Below, in pieces: positions 1 through 6,079 of a stretch of DNA of 22,314 nt (position 1 is the first letter of the stretch; each line of letters starts with the position of its first letter). The stretch comes from a virus. The DNA lies in IMG/VR virus record IMGVR_UViG_3300035698_003502, positions 1 to 22,314 of that record; one strand, given 5' to 3'. A model generated the notes under the pieces. It had not been told where the DNA came from, made no database searches, and saw only the letters and a program-made list of their open reading frames with translations. The position numbers were made by a program, and so were the translations under genes.

Positions 1-145
1 AAGGTTTGCCTCCGCTAAGGTCGGCACAGTTGGCGAATATGCCCGTAAAATCCGTCTCAGACCCGCCAGAAAAGTCAATGGTAGGGAATGCGCTTTTCTC
101 CGCCCACTCCTTTCCTTCATCCGTTTTGTTGTTCAAGTACTTCAT
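1..145 (-). CDS. hypothetical protein, 3' end outside window
   Basis: This is an open frame from an ATG at 145 that runs off the left edge, leaving 48 visible codons. The start lies inside the end of the preceding 38-residue gene, with a weak AAGAAG ribosome site before it. The visible part starts MKYLNNKTDEGKEW and is followed by a Gly/Ser/Asp-rich stretch. The alternative frame starting nearby is Arg-rich and looks non-coding. I recognise no family. Existence is likely from the tight packing of the operon, but the call rests only on open frame and composition. Confidence 0.45.
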   Translation of the reverse strand, partial: MKYLNNKTDEGKEWAEKSAFPTIDFSGGSETDFTGIFANCADLSGGKP

Positions 146-233
146 TGTAGTCTTCTTCTGTTATCTCCACAACACCTTCTTTTTCGAGGAACTTGCTGTT
201 GTGAAGCGAGGCTATCAGTGCGGCAAGTTCCAT
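117..233 (-). CDS. small hypothetical protein, 38 aa
   Basis: A 38-residue acidic protein starting MELAALIASLHNSKF and ending LEQQNG. Its ATG overlaps the TAA stop of the RNA ligase gene (TAATG), which suggests translational coupling, and a GGAG lies 8 bases upstream. The second half (about residues 19-33) is rich in Glu/Asp. No known domain is recognised. It is the last complete gene in the window and follows the RNA-repair genes in the same operon. Confidence 0.55.
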   Translation of the reverse strand: MELAALIASLHNSKFLEKEGVVEITEEDYNEVLEQQNG

Positions 234-1153
234 TAAAACAACTCCGGTTTTACAAGTTTGATTTGCAGGATTACATAGCGTTGTAGCAGCTTGAAGTTAA
301 CCGTGGGTTGCTTGAACTGCTTGATGAAGTCCCAAGTCTCTTCCTGAATGATGTCGTGGTAGACCGTGTTCAGGAGCCGTGGGATTTGTTTGGAGTGGAA
401 GGCCTCTCCAGTGTCGTCAGTGATCTTGTGGACAATCTTTTCAACCCGACCAGGAGTGACGTAAGCCTCCGCAATAAGCTGCTCGACGACGTCATTACTA
501 ATCTCGTTAGGGCCGAAGGCTTCGGCGTTCACCTCTTTGAAAAGGTTAGTTACCATCTTGGCGTAAACAGGTTTGCCAAACTTATTGATGAAGTCATAGT
601 TCTTGATAGTGACCCCCTCACCACACCCTTTCCCTTCCTCAATCATAAAGGTGTTCTGCTCAGCTAGTTGTTGAAAGCGCAGGGCGTCACCGTTCTTGAC
701 AATAGCCATGGGCGGAATGATAACGATACCCTGACCAGGAATGGAGTCAATAATGGGTCGTAGCGCGTCTTTGTATTCTTCGTAGTGGAGGTACACACCC
801 CTTACCTTATCAAAGACATCGAAGATGTAGAAGTTGCGCCAGGCTTCCTCTCGGTAAGTCTTTAAGCTGTGGGGTACAAGCCACTCCCCAAAGATGTTCC
901 AGTCTGAGAAAGATTTAGTTAGTTCTACAGCCAAGGGGTTACAGGCCATAGCGTTCATAAAACCAGCGTTATCAGAGCTAACTGTTAGGTTGCGGTTTCG
1001 GGAACCTGCTCCCAATCTCGAAGTGTCTTCCTCCCAGAATATCGAGGAGTTCGTTCCATCAAGCTTGGGGAATACATAGCAGGTCCCCGCTTCAATACCC
1101 TCCACTTCAGGCTTACCGAAACGGGAAAGGGAGTTATAACGTACGTAGCTCAT
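233..1153 (-). CDS. Rnl2-family RNA ligase
   Basis: ATP-dependent RNA ligase that would seal 3'-OH/5'-phosphate RNA ends through a covalent lysyl-AMP. The nucleotidyltransferase motifs are visible in order: motif I K30-LDGTN with the AMP-accepting Lys30, an Arg-rich segment near residues 51-54, motif III FGEW (Glu90), motif IIIa FYIFDVF (about 108-114), motif IV EGVTIK (Glu179) and motif V YAK (Lys199). The 306-residue length is close to T4 Rnl2 (334), including a C-terminal extension after motif V. The start ATG overlaps the upstream stop by 4 bases. A 5'-kinase-like gene and a metallophosphoesterase lie upstream on the same transcript, which suggests a complete RNA end-healing and sealing set. 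Family assignment is strong. A DNA-ligase role is less likely, because motif spacing and lengths fit Rnl2. Confidence 0.9.
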   Translation of the reverse strand: MSYVRYNSLSRFGKPEVEGIEAGTCYVFPKLDGTNSSIFWEEDTSRLGAGSRNRNLTVSSDNAGFMNAMACNPLAVELTKSFSDWNIFGEWLVPHSLKTYREEAWRNFYIFDVFDKVRGVYLHYEEYKDALRPIIDSIPGQGIVIIPPMAIVKNGDALRFQQLAEQNTFMIEEGKGCGEGVTIKNYDFINKFGKPVYAKMVTNLFKEVNAEAFGPNEISNDVVEQLIAEAYVTPGRVEKIVHKITDDTGEAFHSKQIPRLLNTVYHDIIQEETWDFIKQFKQPTVNFKLLQRYVILQIKLVKPELF

Positions 1154-1431
1154 TTGTTTTTCCTTATTAAGTCTACAACAACTTCGTGTATACCGGCTCC
1201 TCCGTTGTAGTAGTATACAAGAAACCTCTTCTCAAAGCTTGGTTCAATCATTAAGGAGAAACCAAAAGGGTCAATCTCCTCCAGCCTGTAAAACCAGTAT
1301 AGCTGGCCGTCAACTTCAACATAGTGTTGCCCGTGGGCTTCCTCAAGATCATAAAAGTCATCAGTGTCTTCAGGGAGGATGTCAAGATCACTCTCACCGA
1401 AGACACCATAAAACATTTCCATACTACTCAT
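1150..1431 (-). CDS. hypothetical protein, 93 aa
   Basis: An acidic 93-residue protein. It starts MSSMEMFYGVFGESDLD and has an aromatic-rich middle (QLYWFYRLEEIDPFGFS). I recognise no family. A GGAA lies 8 bases before the ATG at 1431, and a second in-frame Met occurs at residue 4. The stop overlaps the RNA ligase start by 4 bases, so the two are probably co-translated. Confidence 0.7.
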   Translation of the reverse strand: MSSMEMFYGVFGESDLDILPEDTDDFYDLEEAHGQHYVEVDGQLYWFYRLEEIDPFGFSLMIEPSFEKRFLVYYYNGGAGIHEVVVDLIRKNK

Positions 1432-1443
1432 CTACTTTGTTCC

Positions 1444-1587
1444 TTAGTTTTCCAAAGAGGCTAGGCGGTAAAGTTGCTCTAAGGCCTCTTTGTAGTCCTC
1501 AACTGTAATAGACACCATACCACACTCCTCATCGCCATAGTCACTGTTCTCAAGGGAGTCGAGTAAGTCTTTTAGGTTATTTTCCAT
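1444..1587 (-). CDS. small acidic hypothetical protein, 47 aa
   Basis: A 47-residue ORF starting MENNLKDLLDSLENSDYG and ending YRLASLEN. It has a perfect GGAGG ribosome site 7 bases before the ATG, which argues strongly that it is a real gene despite its size. The predicted protein is acidic and probably helical. No domain is recognised. It fills the gap between the 93-residue gene and the KOW-like gene. Confidence 0.7.
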   Translation of the reverse strand: MENNLKDLLDSLENSDYGDEECGMVSITVEDYKEALEQLYRLASLEN

Positions 1588-1589
1588 AG

Positions 1590-1976
1590 TTAGGCCTCCT
1601 CTACTACTTTGATACAGACTTTAACCCGCTTCCAACGAGGGCTATCTTTGAGAACTTTGCCACCTTTGTTGAAGGCGTCGGAAGCGGCTTGCTTTGTGTT
1701 GAAAACAGACTTACCGTTGTTAGTTTTGAAGAATAGCGTAGGGTCTGAGATGCTTTGGATTGCGTAGAATTGTGGCCCTGGAACACTGGGGAATAGTTCA
1801 ATCTCGTGTATAGCGGACCAATTGTTGCCCCCTTCTTCTGTGAGAGTCAAGTTAACACGGCAAGTGCAATCTATATCTACCTCGGTGACAAACCCCACAG
1901 TACCTACTGGGTGGCGGGAACCACCTTCATTGCTGATAATTTTTACTCGGTCGCCTACTTTAAATTTGTTTTTCAT
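1590..1976 (-). CDS. hypothetical protein with SH3/KOW-like N-terminus
   Basis: A 128-residue protein if translation starts at the ATG at 1976. An upstream extension to 2075 is open, but it overlaps the neighbouring gene and is Arg/Ser/Pro-rich, so I did not use it. The N-terminus MKNKFKVGDRVKII followed by GTVGFVTEV has the pattern of a small SH3-like or KOW beta-barrel. The C-terminal half has a pattern (FNTKQAASDAFNKGGKV) typical of short phage accessory proteins. Function is unknown and the ribosome site is weak. Confidence 0.65.
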   Translation of the reverse strand: MKNKFKVGDRVKIISNEGGSRHPVGTVGFVTEVDIDCTCRVNLTLTEEGGNNWSAIHEIELFPSVPGPQFYAIQSISDPTLFFKTNNGKSVFNTKQAASDAFNKGGKVLKDSPRWKRVKVCIKVVEEA

Positions 1977-1980
1977 AGCA

Positions 1981-2358
1981 TTACACTTTCTTGAATGAGT
2001 TGATAAAGGCGGCGAGGGCTTCTTCTGCCTCTCCGCCAAGCATGACCTTGTCTTTCGCGGTTTGGGCCATAACACTAATATCGTCCAACTTTTTTTGTCC
2101 CGCCTTTGTGACCCCCTTGTTGAACAAGGCCATGTTACCCTTACCTCGTTTGTGAGCTAGTGCATCCTTTGGGGAGTTGCTGTAGGAACTCGACGCTCCA
2201 AGGTAGGCTACAAGGTCCTCAAAGTCCATGTAGTATGGGCAAACCTCCCATGTTGGCTCTACGTAAGGGCGGGGGTGTTGCTCCTTAACCAAACGCGTCT
2301 GCTCATGGGTGATGGCCTCTACCCGCTGGAGGAAGTATTCTCGTTGTTTCTGATTCAT
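1981..2358 (-). CDS. hypothetical protein, 125 aa
   Basis: A mostly helical, charged protein. It starts MNQKQREYFLQRVEAITHEQ and has an aromatic/acidic middle (CPYYMDFEDLVAYLG, about 40-54). The C-terminus is Lys/Ala-rich and ends INSFKKV. No family is recognised. It lies 3 bases downstream of the metallophosphoesterase stop, so it belongs to the RNA-repair operon by position only. Confidence 0.7.
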   Translation of the reverse strand: MNQKQREYFLQRVEAITHEQTRLVKEQHPRPYVEPTWEVCPYYMDFEDLVAYLGASSSYSNSPKDALAHKRGKGNMALFNKGVTKAGQKKLDDISVMAQTAKDKVMLGGEAEEALAAFINSFKKV

Positions 2359-2361
2359 GTT

Positions 2362-2922
2362 TTATACCTTTGTTGCTTTTTTGATTTCTTCGATGTGGAG
2401 GGGCCTGAACCCCGTCTGCTCAACACAGACACAGAAGTGGTTTTTAGTAGGAGACTTCTCATCATGGATATGCCCATGGATGTTCTTCCCGTTTGGTTGT
2501 TTGGTCCTCTCGTCAATATCCTTTTGGAAGACAGGTACATGGGAGAACAAGAAGGGGTAAGCAGAATCTTTAAAGACCCTCCACAACATAACCTTCTGAA
2601 AGAGTTTGCGCTCAACAAAGAAGGGGATATTGTCGTGGTTTCCAACAATCAACCTCTTCTTGCCGTTAAGCCGTGGGTGGATGTTATTGGCGTAACGCTC
2701 CTTGTCTCCGAAGGTCACGTCGCCGAGGTGATACACCTTATCGTGTGGTGCAATGGTCTTGTTCCAGTTGTCTATTAACACCTCATCCATCTGCTGTGTT
2801 GAGTCGAAGAGTGCTGCCCTGGACTCAGAGTACTTTAGGATGTTAGTGTGTTGAAAGTGGGTGTCTGAGATAAACCACAAGTTGTTCTTAAAAGCTAGGT
2901 TTAACAAAGTGCTCTCCTTCAT
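2362..2922 (-). CDS. calcineurin-like metallophosphoesterase
   Basis: A two-metal phosphoesterase of about 186 residues. All metal-binding blocks are visible: SDTH (Asp20, His22), LGDV (Asp68), GNHD (Asn95, His96), SH (His128) and GHIH (His151, His153). The substrate cannot be read from sequence. Small phage and bacterial members act on phosphodiesters or on 2',3'-cyclic or 3'-phosphates. The gene overlaps the end of the kinase-like gene by about 35 bases. A TTG at 2907 has an AGGAG at ideal distance and may be the real start, in place of the ATG at 2922. Placement between a 5'-kinase and an RNA ligase suggests the 3'-end healing step of RNA repair. That role is inference. Confidence 0.88.
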   Translation of the reverse strand: MKESTLLNLAFKNNLWFISDTHFQHTNILKYSESRAALFDSTQQMDEVLIDNWNKTIAPHDKVYHLGDVTFGDKERYANNIHPRLNGKKRLIVGNHDNIPFFVERKLFQKVMLWRVFKDSAYPFLFSHVPVFQKDIDERTKQPNGKNIHGHIHDEKSPTKNHFCVCVEQTGFRPLHIEEIKKATKV

Positions 2923-3310
2923 AGTCTTCGAAACGTTCCCTCATACGGTTAACCGCTGCTTCTGGGACGTCATGGGTGTTACCAAAGTCGTTTGTCATAC
3001 GGTAGACCTCGATATTATAGCCAAGGTCCTCTGCATAGCTGATGTACTTGGTCATTTCCCAGCGTTGGGTAAAGGTGTTGGAAAGTACGAGGTCAGCGCC
3101 ACGGTCCATGACAATCTTCGCCATCTCAAAGATAGCTCCGTGATTATTACGCAACTCCTCTGGTTTCCAATTGTAAGAGTTGTGAATCTCGCAGAGCATA
3201 TCTGCTTCTAAGTGAACACAATTAAGGTTTGACTTTTTAACAAAGGTGGTCTTGCCAGAGCCAGGGAGGCCCCTCACTAAGAAAAGTATTGGTTTTCCTT
3301 CTCTAGTCAT
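2888..3310 (-). CDS. polynucleotide-kinase-like P-loop kinase
   Basis: A 140-residue P-loop phosphotransferase. The Walker A motif GLPGSGKTT spans residues 14-22, followed by LEADM with an acidic residue at 37, as in the 5'-kinase domain of T4 polynucleotide kinase. A C-terminal lid-like segment (RMRERFEDYEGE, about 122-133) carries arginines. Small stand-alone kinases of this AAA_33 type phosphorylate 5'-OH ends of nucleic acids or small substrates. Here the next two recognisable genes are a phosphoesterase and an RNA ligase, which favours a 5'-RNA kinase. There is no fused phosphatase domain, unlike T4 Pnkp, and the neighbouring metallophosphoesterase could supply it. Confidence 0.8.
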   Translation of the reverse strand: MTREGKPILFLVRGLPGSGKTTFVKKSNLNCVHLEADMLCEIHNSYNWKPEELRNNHGAIFEMAKIVMDRGADLVLSNTFTQRWEMTKYISYAEDLGYNIEVYRMTNDFGNTHDVPEAAVNRMRERFEDYEGEHFVKPSF

Positions 3311-3327
3311 AACAGTTATCCTAACTT

Positions 3328-3687
3328 TTAGTTGATTACACCCATCTTCTGTAGATCAAGGTACTGTCTAGTGTGGTACACTGAGATGCCCAACTCCTTA
3401 GAGAGCTTTTCTATTTTCTGTTGGTAGGCTAGTTTGTACTCTTCTTCCTTGTTGAGTGGGCGGTAACCCCAAACACTTACTTCTGGGCTACCAGCATAGT
3501 TTTCGTAAGGCTCCATTACGGATCTAAAGCGCAGGTGACAGTTCTGCAACCCTGATCGTTGAGCCTCAACTATTAAGTCTAGGGTGAGTTTGTGGATAGC
3601 CTCTAGAGAGAACTCCTGATTATCTTCAAGGGTGACGGTCTTGAAATTAACTTCTTTCCACTCTTCATAGTTGTCATAGTTTGTCAT
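3328..3687 (-). CDS. conserved phage hypothetical protein, 119 aa
   Basis: It has two parts: an N-terminal half with a hydrophobic helix and the segment NCHLRFRSVMEPYENYAG, then PEVSVWGYRPLNKEEE. The C-terminal helix (about 87-119) looks like a small helix-turn-helix (LSKELGISVYHTRQYLDL). The 'RS-MEPYE...VWGYR-L' pattern resembles a family of small phage proteins of unknown role that I recall only generally. It is the first gene after the terminator at 3711-3746 and is preceded by AGGAG at a rather long distance (about 13 bases). Confidence 0.7.
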   Translation of the reverse strand: MTNYDNYEEWKEVNFKTVTLEDNQEFSLEAIHKLTLDLIVEAQRSGLQNCHLRFRSVMEPYENYAGSPEVSVWGYRPLNKEEEYKLAYQQKIEKLSKELGISVYHTRQYLDLQKMGVIN

Positions 3688-3710
3688 AGTAAAAAGTACT
3701 CCTAAGGGGG

Positions 3711-3746
3711 AAAAGAAGCTCGCCAGCGCAAACCACGCCGACGAGC
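3711..3746 (-). terminator. Rho-independent terminator
   Basis: On the minus strand an 11-pair stem (GCTCGTCGGCG with CGCTGGCGAGC, two G-U pairs) closes a 7-base loop and is followed by TTCTTTT. It lies 20 bases after the stop of the zinc-binding gene. It would end or reduce the long transcript that carries the replication genes before the RNA-repair group. Confidence 0.8.
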
Positions 3747-3765
3747 CTATTATCTAGTTCATCTT

Positions 3766-3975
3766 TCATTCTTTCTTATCGAAAGCAGTACAAACGTCAA
3801 CCCAGATGGGGTCGAAGTCGTAGGGCCAAAAACACCACCCCTGCCTAACACCGTGGGGGTTTAGGCGGATATCTGGTTTAGAGTCTTTGTTTTTGATAGT
3901 CAAGCGGCAGCTACGGTGGTGCGTGCTCGGAGACAGTATACTCTGCTGAGACCACTTACAGTTAAAACAATCCAT
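3766..3975 (-). CDS. small Cys-rich, probably zinc-binding protein
   Basis: A 69-residue protein that opens with MDCFNCKWS (Cys3, Cys6), then has H-H--C near residues 19-23, a GWCFWPYDFDPIWV block and a final Cys. The Cys/His spacing suggests a zinc site. The 'HG-RQGWC-WP-DFDPIW--C' signature is one I know from uncharacterised phage and bacterial proteins, without function. It is the last gene before the terminator. Confidence 0.75.
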   Translation of the reverse strand: MDCFNCKWSQQSILSPSTHHRSCRLTIKNKDSKPDIRLNPHGVRQGWCFWPYDFDPIWVDVCTAFDKKE

Positions 3976-4002
3976 CTAGTTTTTCTTTATTGAGAGTCCT
4001 GG

Positions 4003-4275
4003 TTAGTTCATTTTGCTCTTATCTACCTTAACCTCACCCCCCTTACGGAAGATAGCCGACGAAACTGCAATAGCCGCCGCCACCACCCCCCTTATGAGCA
4101 GGAGGCTCAGAAAGATACCGAGGAAGATGGTAATAGGGAGCCACAAAGGTGAGAGAACCCACCACCAAGACCAAGCGATGGAACCCGTCAGTTTTAGACC
4201 AATGAAGAGGATCGTGAGAAGGCCAAAGAAACCTACACCCCCGGGAGCTTTTGCTGTGCTGTTTTTAGTTGACAT
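4003..4275 (-). CDS. small membrane protein, 'Fragile-X-F' type
   Basis: A 90-residue inner-membrane protein. The hydrophobic stretches FFGLLTILFIGLKLTG and then WSWWWVLSPLWLPITIFLGI extend to about residue 70 and suggest two or three membrane helices. The tail is basic (FRKGGEVKVDKSK). The GL-TI-FI-LKLTG-IAWSWWWVLSPLW pattern matches proteins commonly labelled 'transmembrane Fragile-X-F', a name with no known function. It sits beside another small membrane protein and a DUF1127 protein. A holin role is possible but unsupported, since no lysis genes are adjacent. Confidence 0.8.
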   Translation of the reverse strand: MSTKNSTAKAPGGVGFFGLLTILFIGLKLTGSIAWSWWWVLSPLWLPITIFLGIFLSLLLIRGVVAAAIAVSSAIFRKGGEVKVDKSKMN

Positions 4276-4298
4276 AAGATACTACCTTTTTGTTTGGG

Positions 4299-4478
4299 TT
4301 ATTTGGCTGGGCCGCGAGAGGCTTTATCATCTTGGAGCCAGACGAGATTATCGATGTCACCTCGGTTGATACCGATGTCTTGTAGCTCTCGGTTGGTGAG
4401 GCGGTTAAGTTGTTTCACAATGTCTCGGTGTTTTCGCCAAGTCATGAGATAGTTGTAGAATCGTTTGAAGATGTTCAT
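4299..4478 (-). CDS. DUF1127 family small basic protein
   Basis: A 59-residue protein starting MNIFKRFYNYLMTWRKHRD. The core QLNRLTNRELQDIGINRGDI (residues 23-42) is the hallmark of DUF1127 (YjiS-like): an Arg-rich helix, then L-R-EL-DIG-NR-DI. Start choice is firm, with AAGGG 7 bases before the ATG. DUF1127 proteins are common in Alpha- and Gammaproteobacteria, where some are linked to RNA turnover and to phosphate or carbon control. They are uncommon in phage genomes. The gene may be a host-derived regulator, which is inference. Confidence 0.85.
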   Translation of the reverse strand: MNIFKRFYNYLMTWRKHRDIVKQLNRLTNRELQDIGINRGDIDNLVWLQDDKASRGPAK

Positions 4479-4488
4479 AGGGTTTCCC

Positions 4489-4650
4489 TTAGAGAGTGTG
4501 TTTTGTTACAGAGCGAGCTTCTTCGTGACCATCAGAGATAGCCACCCCAACATACACAAAACCAGCGCCCAGGAGGGCGAAGGCAGTGCCTATTGTGATC
4601 AACGGCAGGGTAACAAAGATGAAAACTAATTGCTTGAGGAGTTCTTTCAT
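4489..4650 (-). CDS. small membrane protein, 53 aa
   Basis: A short ORF starting MKELLKQLVFIFVTLPLITI. An almost continuous hydrophobic run to residue 38 could form one or two membrane helices, followed by a polar tail ending SVTKHTL. The ATG overlaps the stop of the upstream gene (ATGA), indicating coupling. The role is unknown. Confidence 0.7.
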   Translation of the reverse strand: MKELLKQLVFIFVTLPLITIGTAFALLGAGFVYVGVAISDGHEEARSVTKHTL

Positions 4651-4853
4651 AGTACGTATCCTTTTTGGTAGTCAACCTCACCTTCGTAGCGGAAGTCATA
4701 CTCGTTCCAAGTTAGGTTGTGGTCTCTCCCACAGTAGTTAACCACAAGGAGAGAAATTTTATTGGTAGTGCTGTCTCTTTCGTAGCGAACAAAGTCAACA
4801 AGTACGTAACCGTTGTTGGTCTCAACGTGAAAGACCTCTTTGTCACCTGACAT
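4647..4853 (-). CDS. hypothetical protein, 68 aa
   Basis: A small protein with alternating hydrophobic and polar residues suggesting beta structure (VETNNGYVLVDFVRYERD, then LLVVNYCGRDHNL). No family is recognised. It overlaps both neighbours by 1-4 bases and is clearly part of the operon. Confidence 0.65.
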   Translation of the reverse strand: MSGDKEVFHVETNNGYVLVDFVRYERDSTTNKISLLVVNYCGRDHNLTWNEYDFRYEGEVDYQKGYVL

Positions 4854-5308
4854 TACATATCCTCTAGGACGATTAAGGGGATTTCATGTAGGTTTCGGCG
4901 ATGGGCCTCCTCTACGTGAGCAGCAGAAACCACGATCACCTCTGTCAAGGGCTGCTCAAAGAACTCAGAGGTGGACATAGCCACCCAGCGATACATTGAA
5001 AAGCTTCTCCCACCGATCTTCCGGTTCATATAGGCAAGACGATCCGGGTTTGGGTCGGTGCAGTAGATGCATTCCACTGTAGGATCTTTCCACAGGGTTT
5101 CAATCAGGGCCTCTGTAAACTCATCGATACCATAGATGGCGTGGGCGTTCATCTCGGAGAACAACCTAGCGTATTGTAGCTTAGCATCATCAGGGTGAGG
5201 CCGGAGCTTTACCTTCTGTCGGTTACCCTTGATAACTGGAGGGGGTTTCTTCTTGTTGGAGGACCCCTTGGGACGGCCTCGACCCCGTTTTTTCTCAGGC
5301 TCTTCCAT
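4853..5308 (-). CDS. AT-hook containing hypothetical protein
   Basis: A 151-residue protein whose N-terminus carries an AT-hook-like basic motif, KKRGRGRPKGSSNKKK (residues 6-21). The RGRPKG core typically inserts into the minor groove of AT-rich DNA. The rest (about 40-151) is an ordinary folded domain with FTEALIETLWKDPTVECIYC and a C-terminal block (EVIVVSAAHVEEAHRRNL) that I do not recognise. Nucleoid or genome binding is a reasonable guess from the motif. The gene starts where the glutaredoxin gene ends. Confidence 0.65.
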   Translation of the reverse strand: MEEPEKKRGRGRPKGSSNKKKPPPVIKGNRQKVKLRPHPDDAKLQYARLFSEMNAHAIYGIDEFTEALIETLWKDPTVECIYCTDPNPDRLAYMNRKIGGRSFSMYRWVAMSTSEFFEQPLTEVIVVSAAHVEEAHRRNLHEIPLIVLEDM

Positions 5309-5535
5309 TAGAGAGTCCCTTCCATCTTGACAGTGAAGAGTTCGTCATAACCACCAACGACCTTGAGGATCACAGGGACTTTCTTTTGTTGGATGTGTTC
5401 CACGACGATCTCTTTTAAACGAATATTTTCAATGTCATGGATATCGTAGTAGGAGGCGTCCACCTCTGCCTCCTCAAGGATCTTCCAAGCGGCTTCACAG
5501 AATTTACAGTCATCTGCTCCGATAACAAGATACAT
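5308..5535 (-). CDS. glutaredoxin-like redox protein
   Basis: A 75-residue thioredoxin-fold protein. The active-site pair is Cys10-Lys-Phe-Cys13, followed by a helix, then the cis-proline block KVPVI and a GGYDEL segment that usually binds glutathione or the partner. The size fits phage glutaredoxins and NrdH proteins. It most likely reduces the C-terminal Cys pair of the ribonucleotide reductase encoded just upstream (6080-7951), with three small genes between. Overlaps of 1 base with both neighbours show tight coupling. Confidence 0.88.
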   Translation of the reverse strand: MYLVIGADDCKFCEAAWKILEEAEVDASYYDIHDIENIRLKEIVVEHIQQKKVPVILKVVGGYDELFTVKMEGTL

Positions 5536-5750
5536 TAAGCTTCTTCCTCTTCTTCTGGTTCAATGATGGACTCCGCTAGGATCTCCGCCATCTCCAAGGC
5601 CATGTTGTTGGTGATCTGTCGGGTTACCACCCCCAAACGCCCGTCTTCATCTACGTGGAGTAGGATAAAGGGGCAGTTGTTCTTACCCTCAACAATATCT
5701 CGGCAAATCTTTAGGGCGTCTGGTGTTAGGTTTGTTTCGTTAGTTTCCAC
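5535..5750 (-). CDS. hypothetical acidic protein, 71 aa
   Basis: It begins at a GTG with AAGGAG 7 bases upstream. The protein has a central strand-like part (CPFILLHVDEDGRLGVVTRQ) and a very acidic tail (EPEEEEEA). No family is recognised. The start overlaps the end of the upstream 46-residue gene by 11 bases. Confidence 0.65.
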   Translation of the reverse strand: METNETNLTPDALKICRDIVEGKNNCPFILLHVDEDGRLGVVTRQITNNMALEMAEILAESIIEPEEEEEA

Positions 5751-5880
5751 GCCATTCTCCTTTGTGGTATGTTGTTTCTTCGTCCATGATGTAATCTACA
5801 GCGGTTCTTTCAGCCGCATCGTAACTACCATAAACGCCTAGTATTGAGTCTTCACCCGCCAGTAGTACAAAGAGTTTCAT
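5740..5880 (-). CDS. small hypothetical protein, 46 aa
   Basis: An ORF starting MKLFVLLAGEDSILGVYGSY, with AA-RTAVDYIMDEE after it. The pattern 'strand - xSILGVYxSxxxAxxxA' resembles short phage proteins of the DUF7336 kind, a comparison made from memory. A GGAGGGG lies some 10 bases before the ATG at 5880. The stop lies within the next gene, consistent with coupled translation. Confidence 0.6.
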   Translation of the reverse strand: MKLFVLLAGEDSILGVYGSYDAAERTAVDYIMDEETTYHKGEWRGN

Positions 5881-5885
5881 GCTAC

Positions 5886-6053
5886 TCACCCCTCCAACTC
5901 AGAGGTAATTACGCGCCAGTAGGAGTTGTCTTCGTCTTCGCGATTTTTGGATTCTTCGGCGGCGGCTTTCCATGCCCCCTTTTTTGTAAGGTAGGCACTC
6001 CAAGGGAGACCGTTGTAATCAAGTAAAATATAGACATTAGGTTGATCGCTCAT
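5886..6053 (-). CDS. small hypothetical protein, 55 aa
   Basis: An ORF starting MSDQPNVYILLDYNGLPWSA with a perfect AAGGAG 6 bases before the ATG, so expression is likely. The middle encodes EESKNREDED. The DNA for this piece recurs almost exactly in the gene at 21068-21463 (see the repeat entries). No known domain is recognised. It is the first gene after the ribonucleotide reductase. Confidence 0.7.
   Translation of the reverse strand: MSDQPNVYILLDYNGLPWSAYLTKKGAWKAAAEESKNREDEDNSYWRVITSELEG
5928..5958. repeat. 31-base dispersed repeat, copy 1
   Basis: Identical to 21410-21440 except for one base. Both copies are read in the same frame as EESK(N/K)REDED, in genes that are otherwise unalike. 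Confidence 0.8.
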
Positions 6054-6079
6054 GTTGTCTCCTTAGTTGGGTTGTTTGT

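Noticed and set aside
6-236. Plus-strand ORF of 76 codons and many other plus-strand ORFs
   Set aside because: They are shadows of minus-strand genes, with no ribosome sites or recognisable domains and the wrong direction for this operon.
3688-3765. Phage promoter after the terminator, to start the RNA-repair genes
   Set aside because: No AATAC...CTAAT-G element is present, so these genes are probably reached by read-through or from elsewhere.
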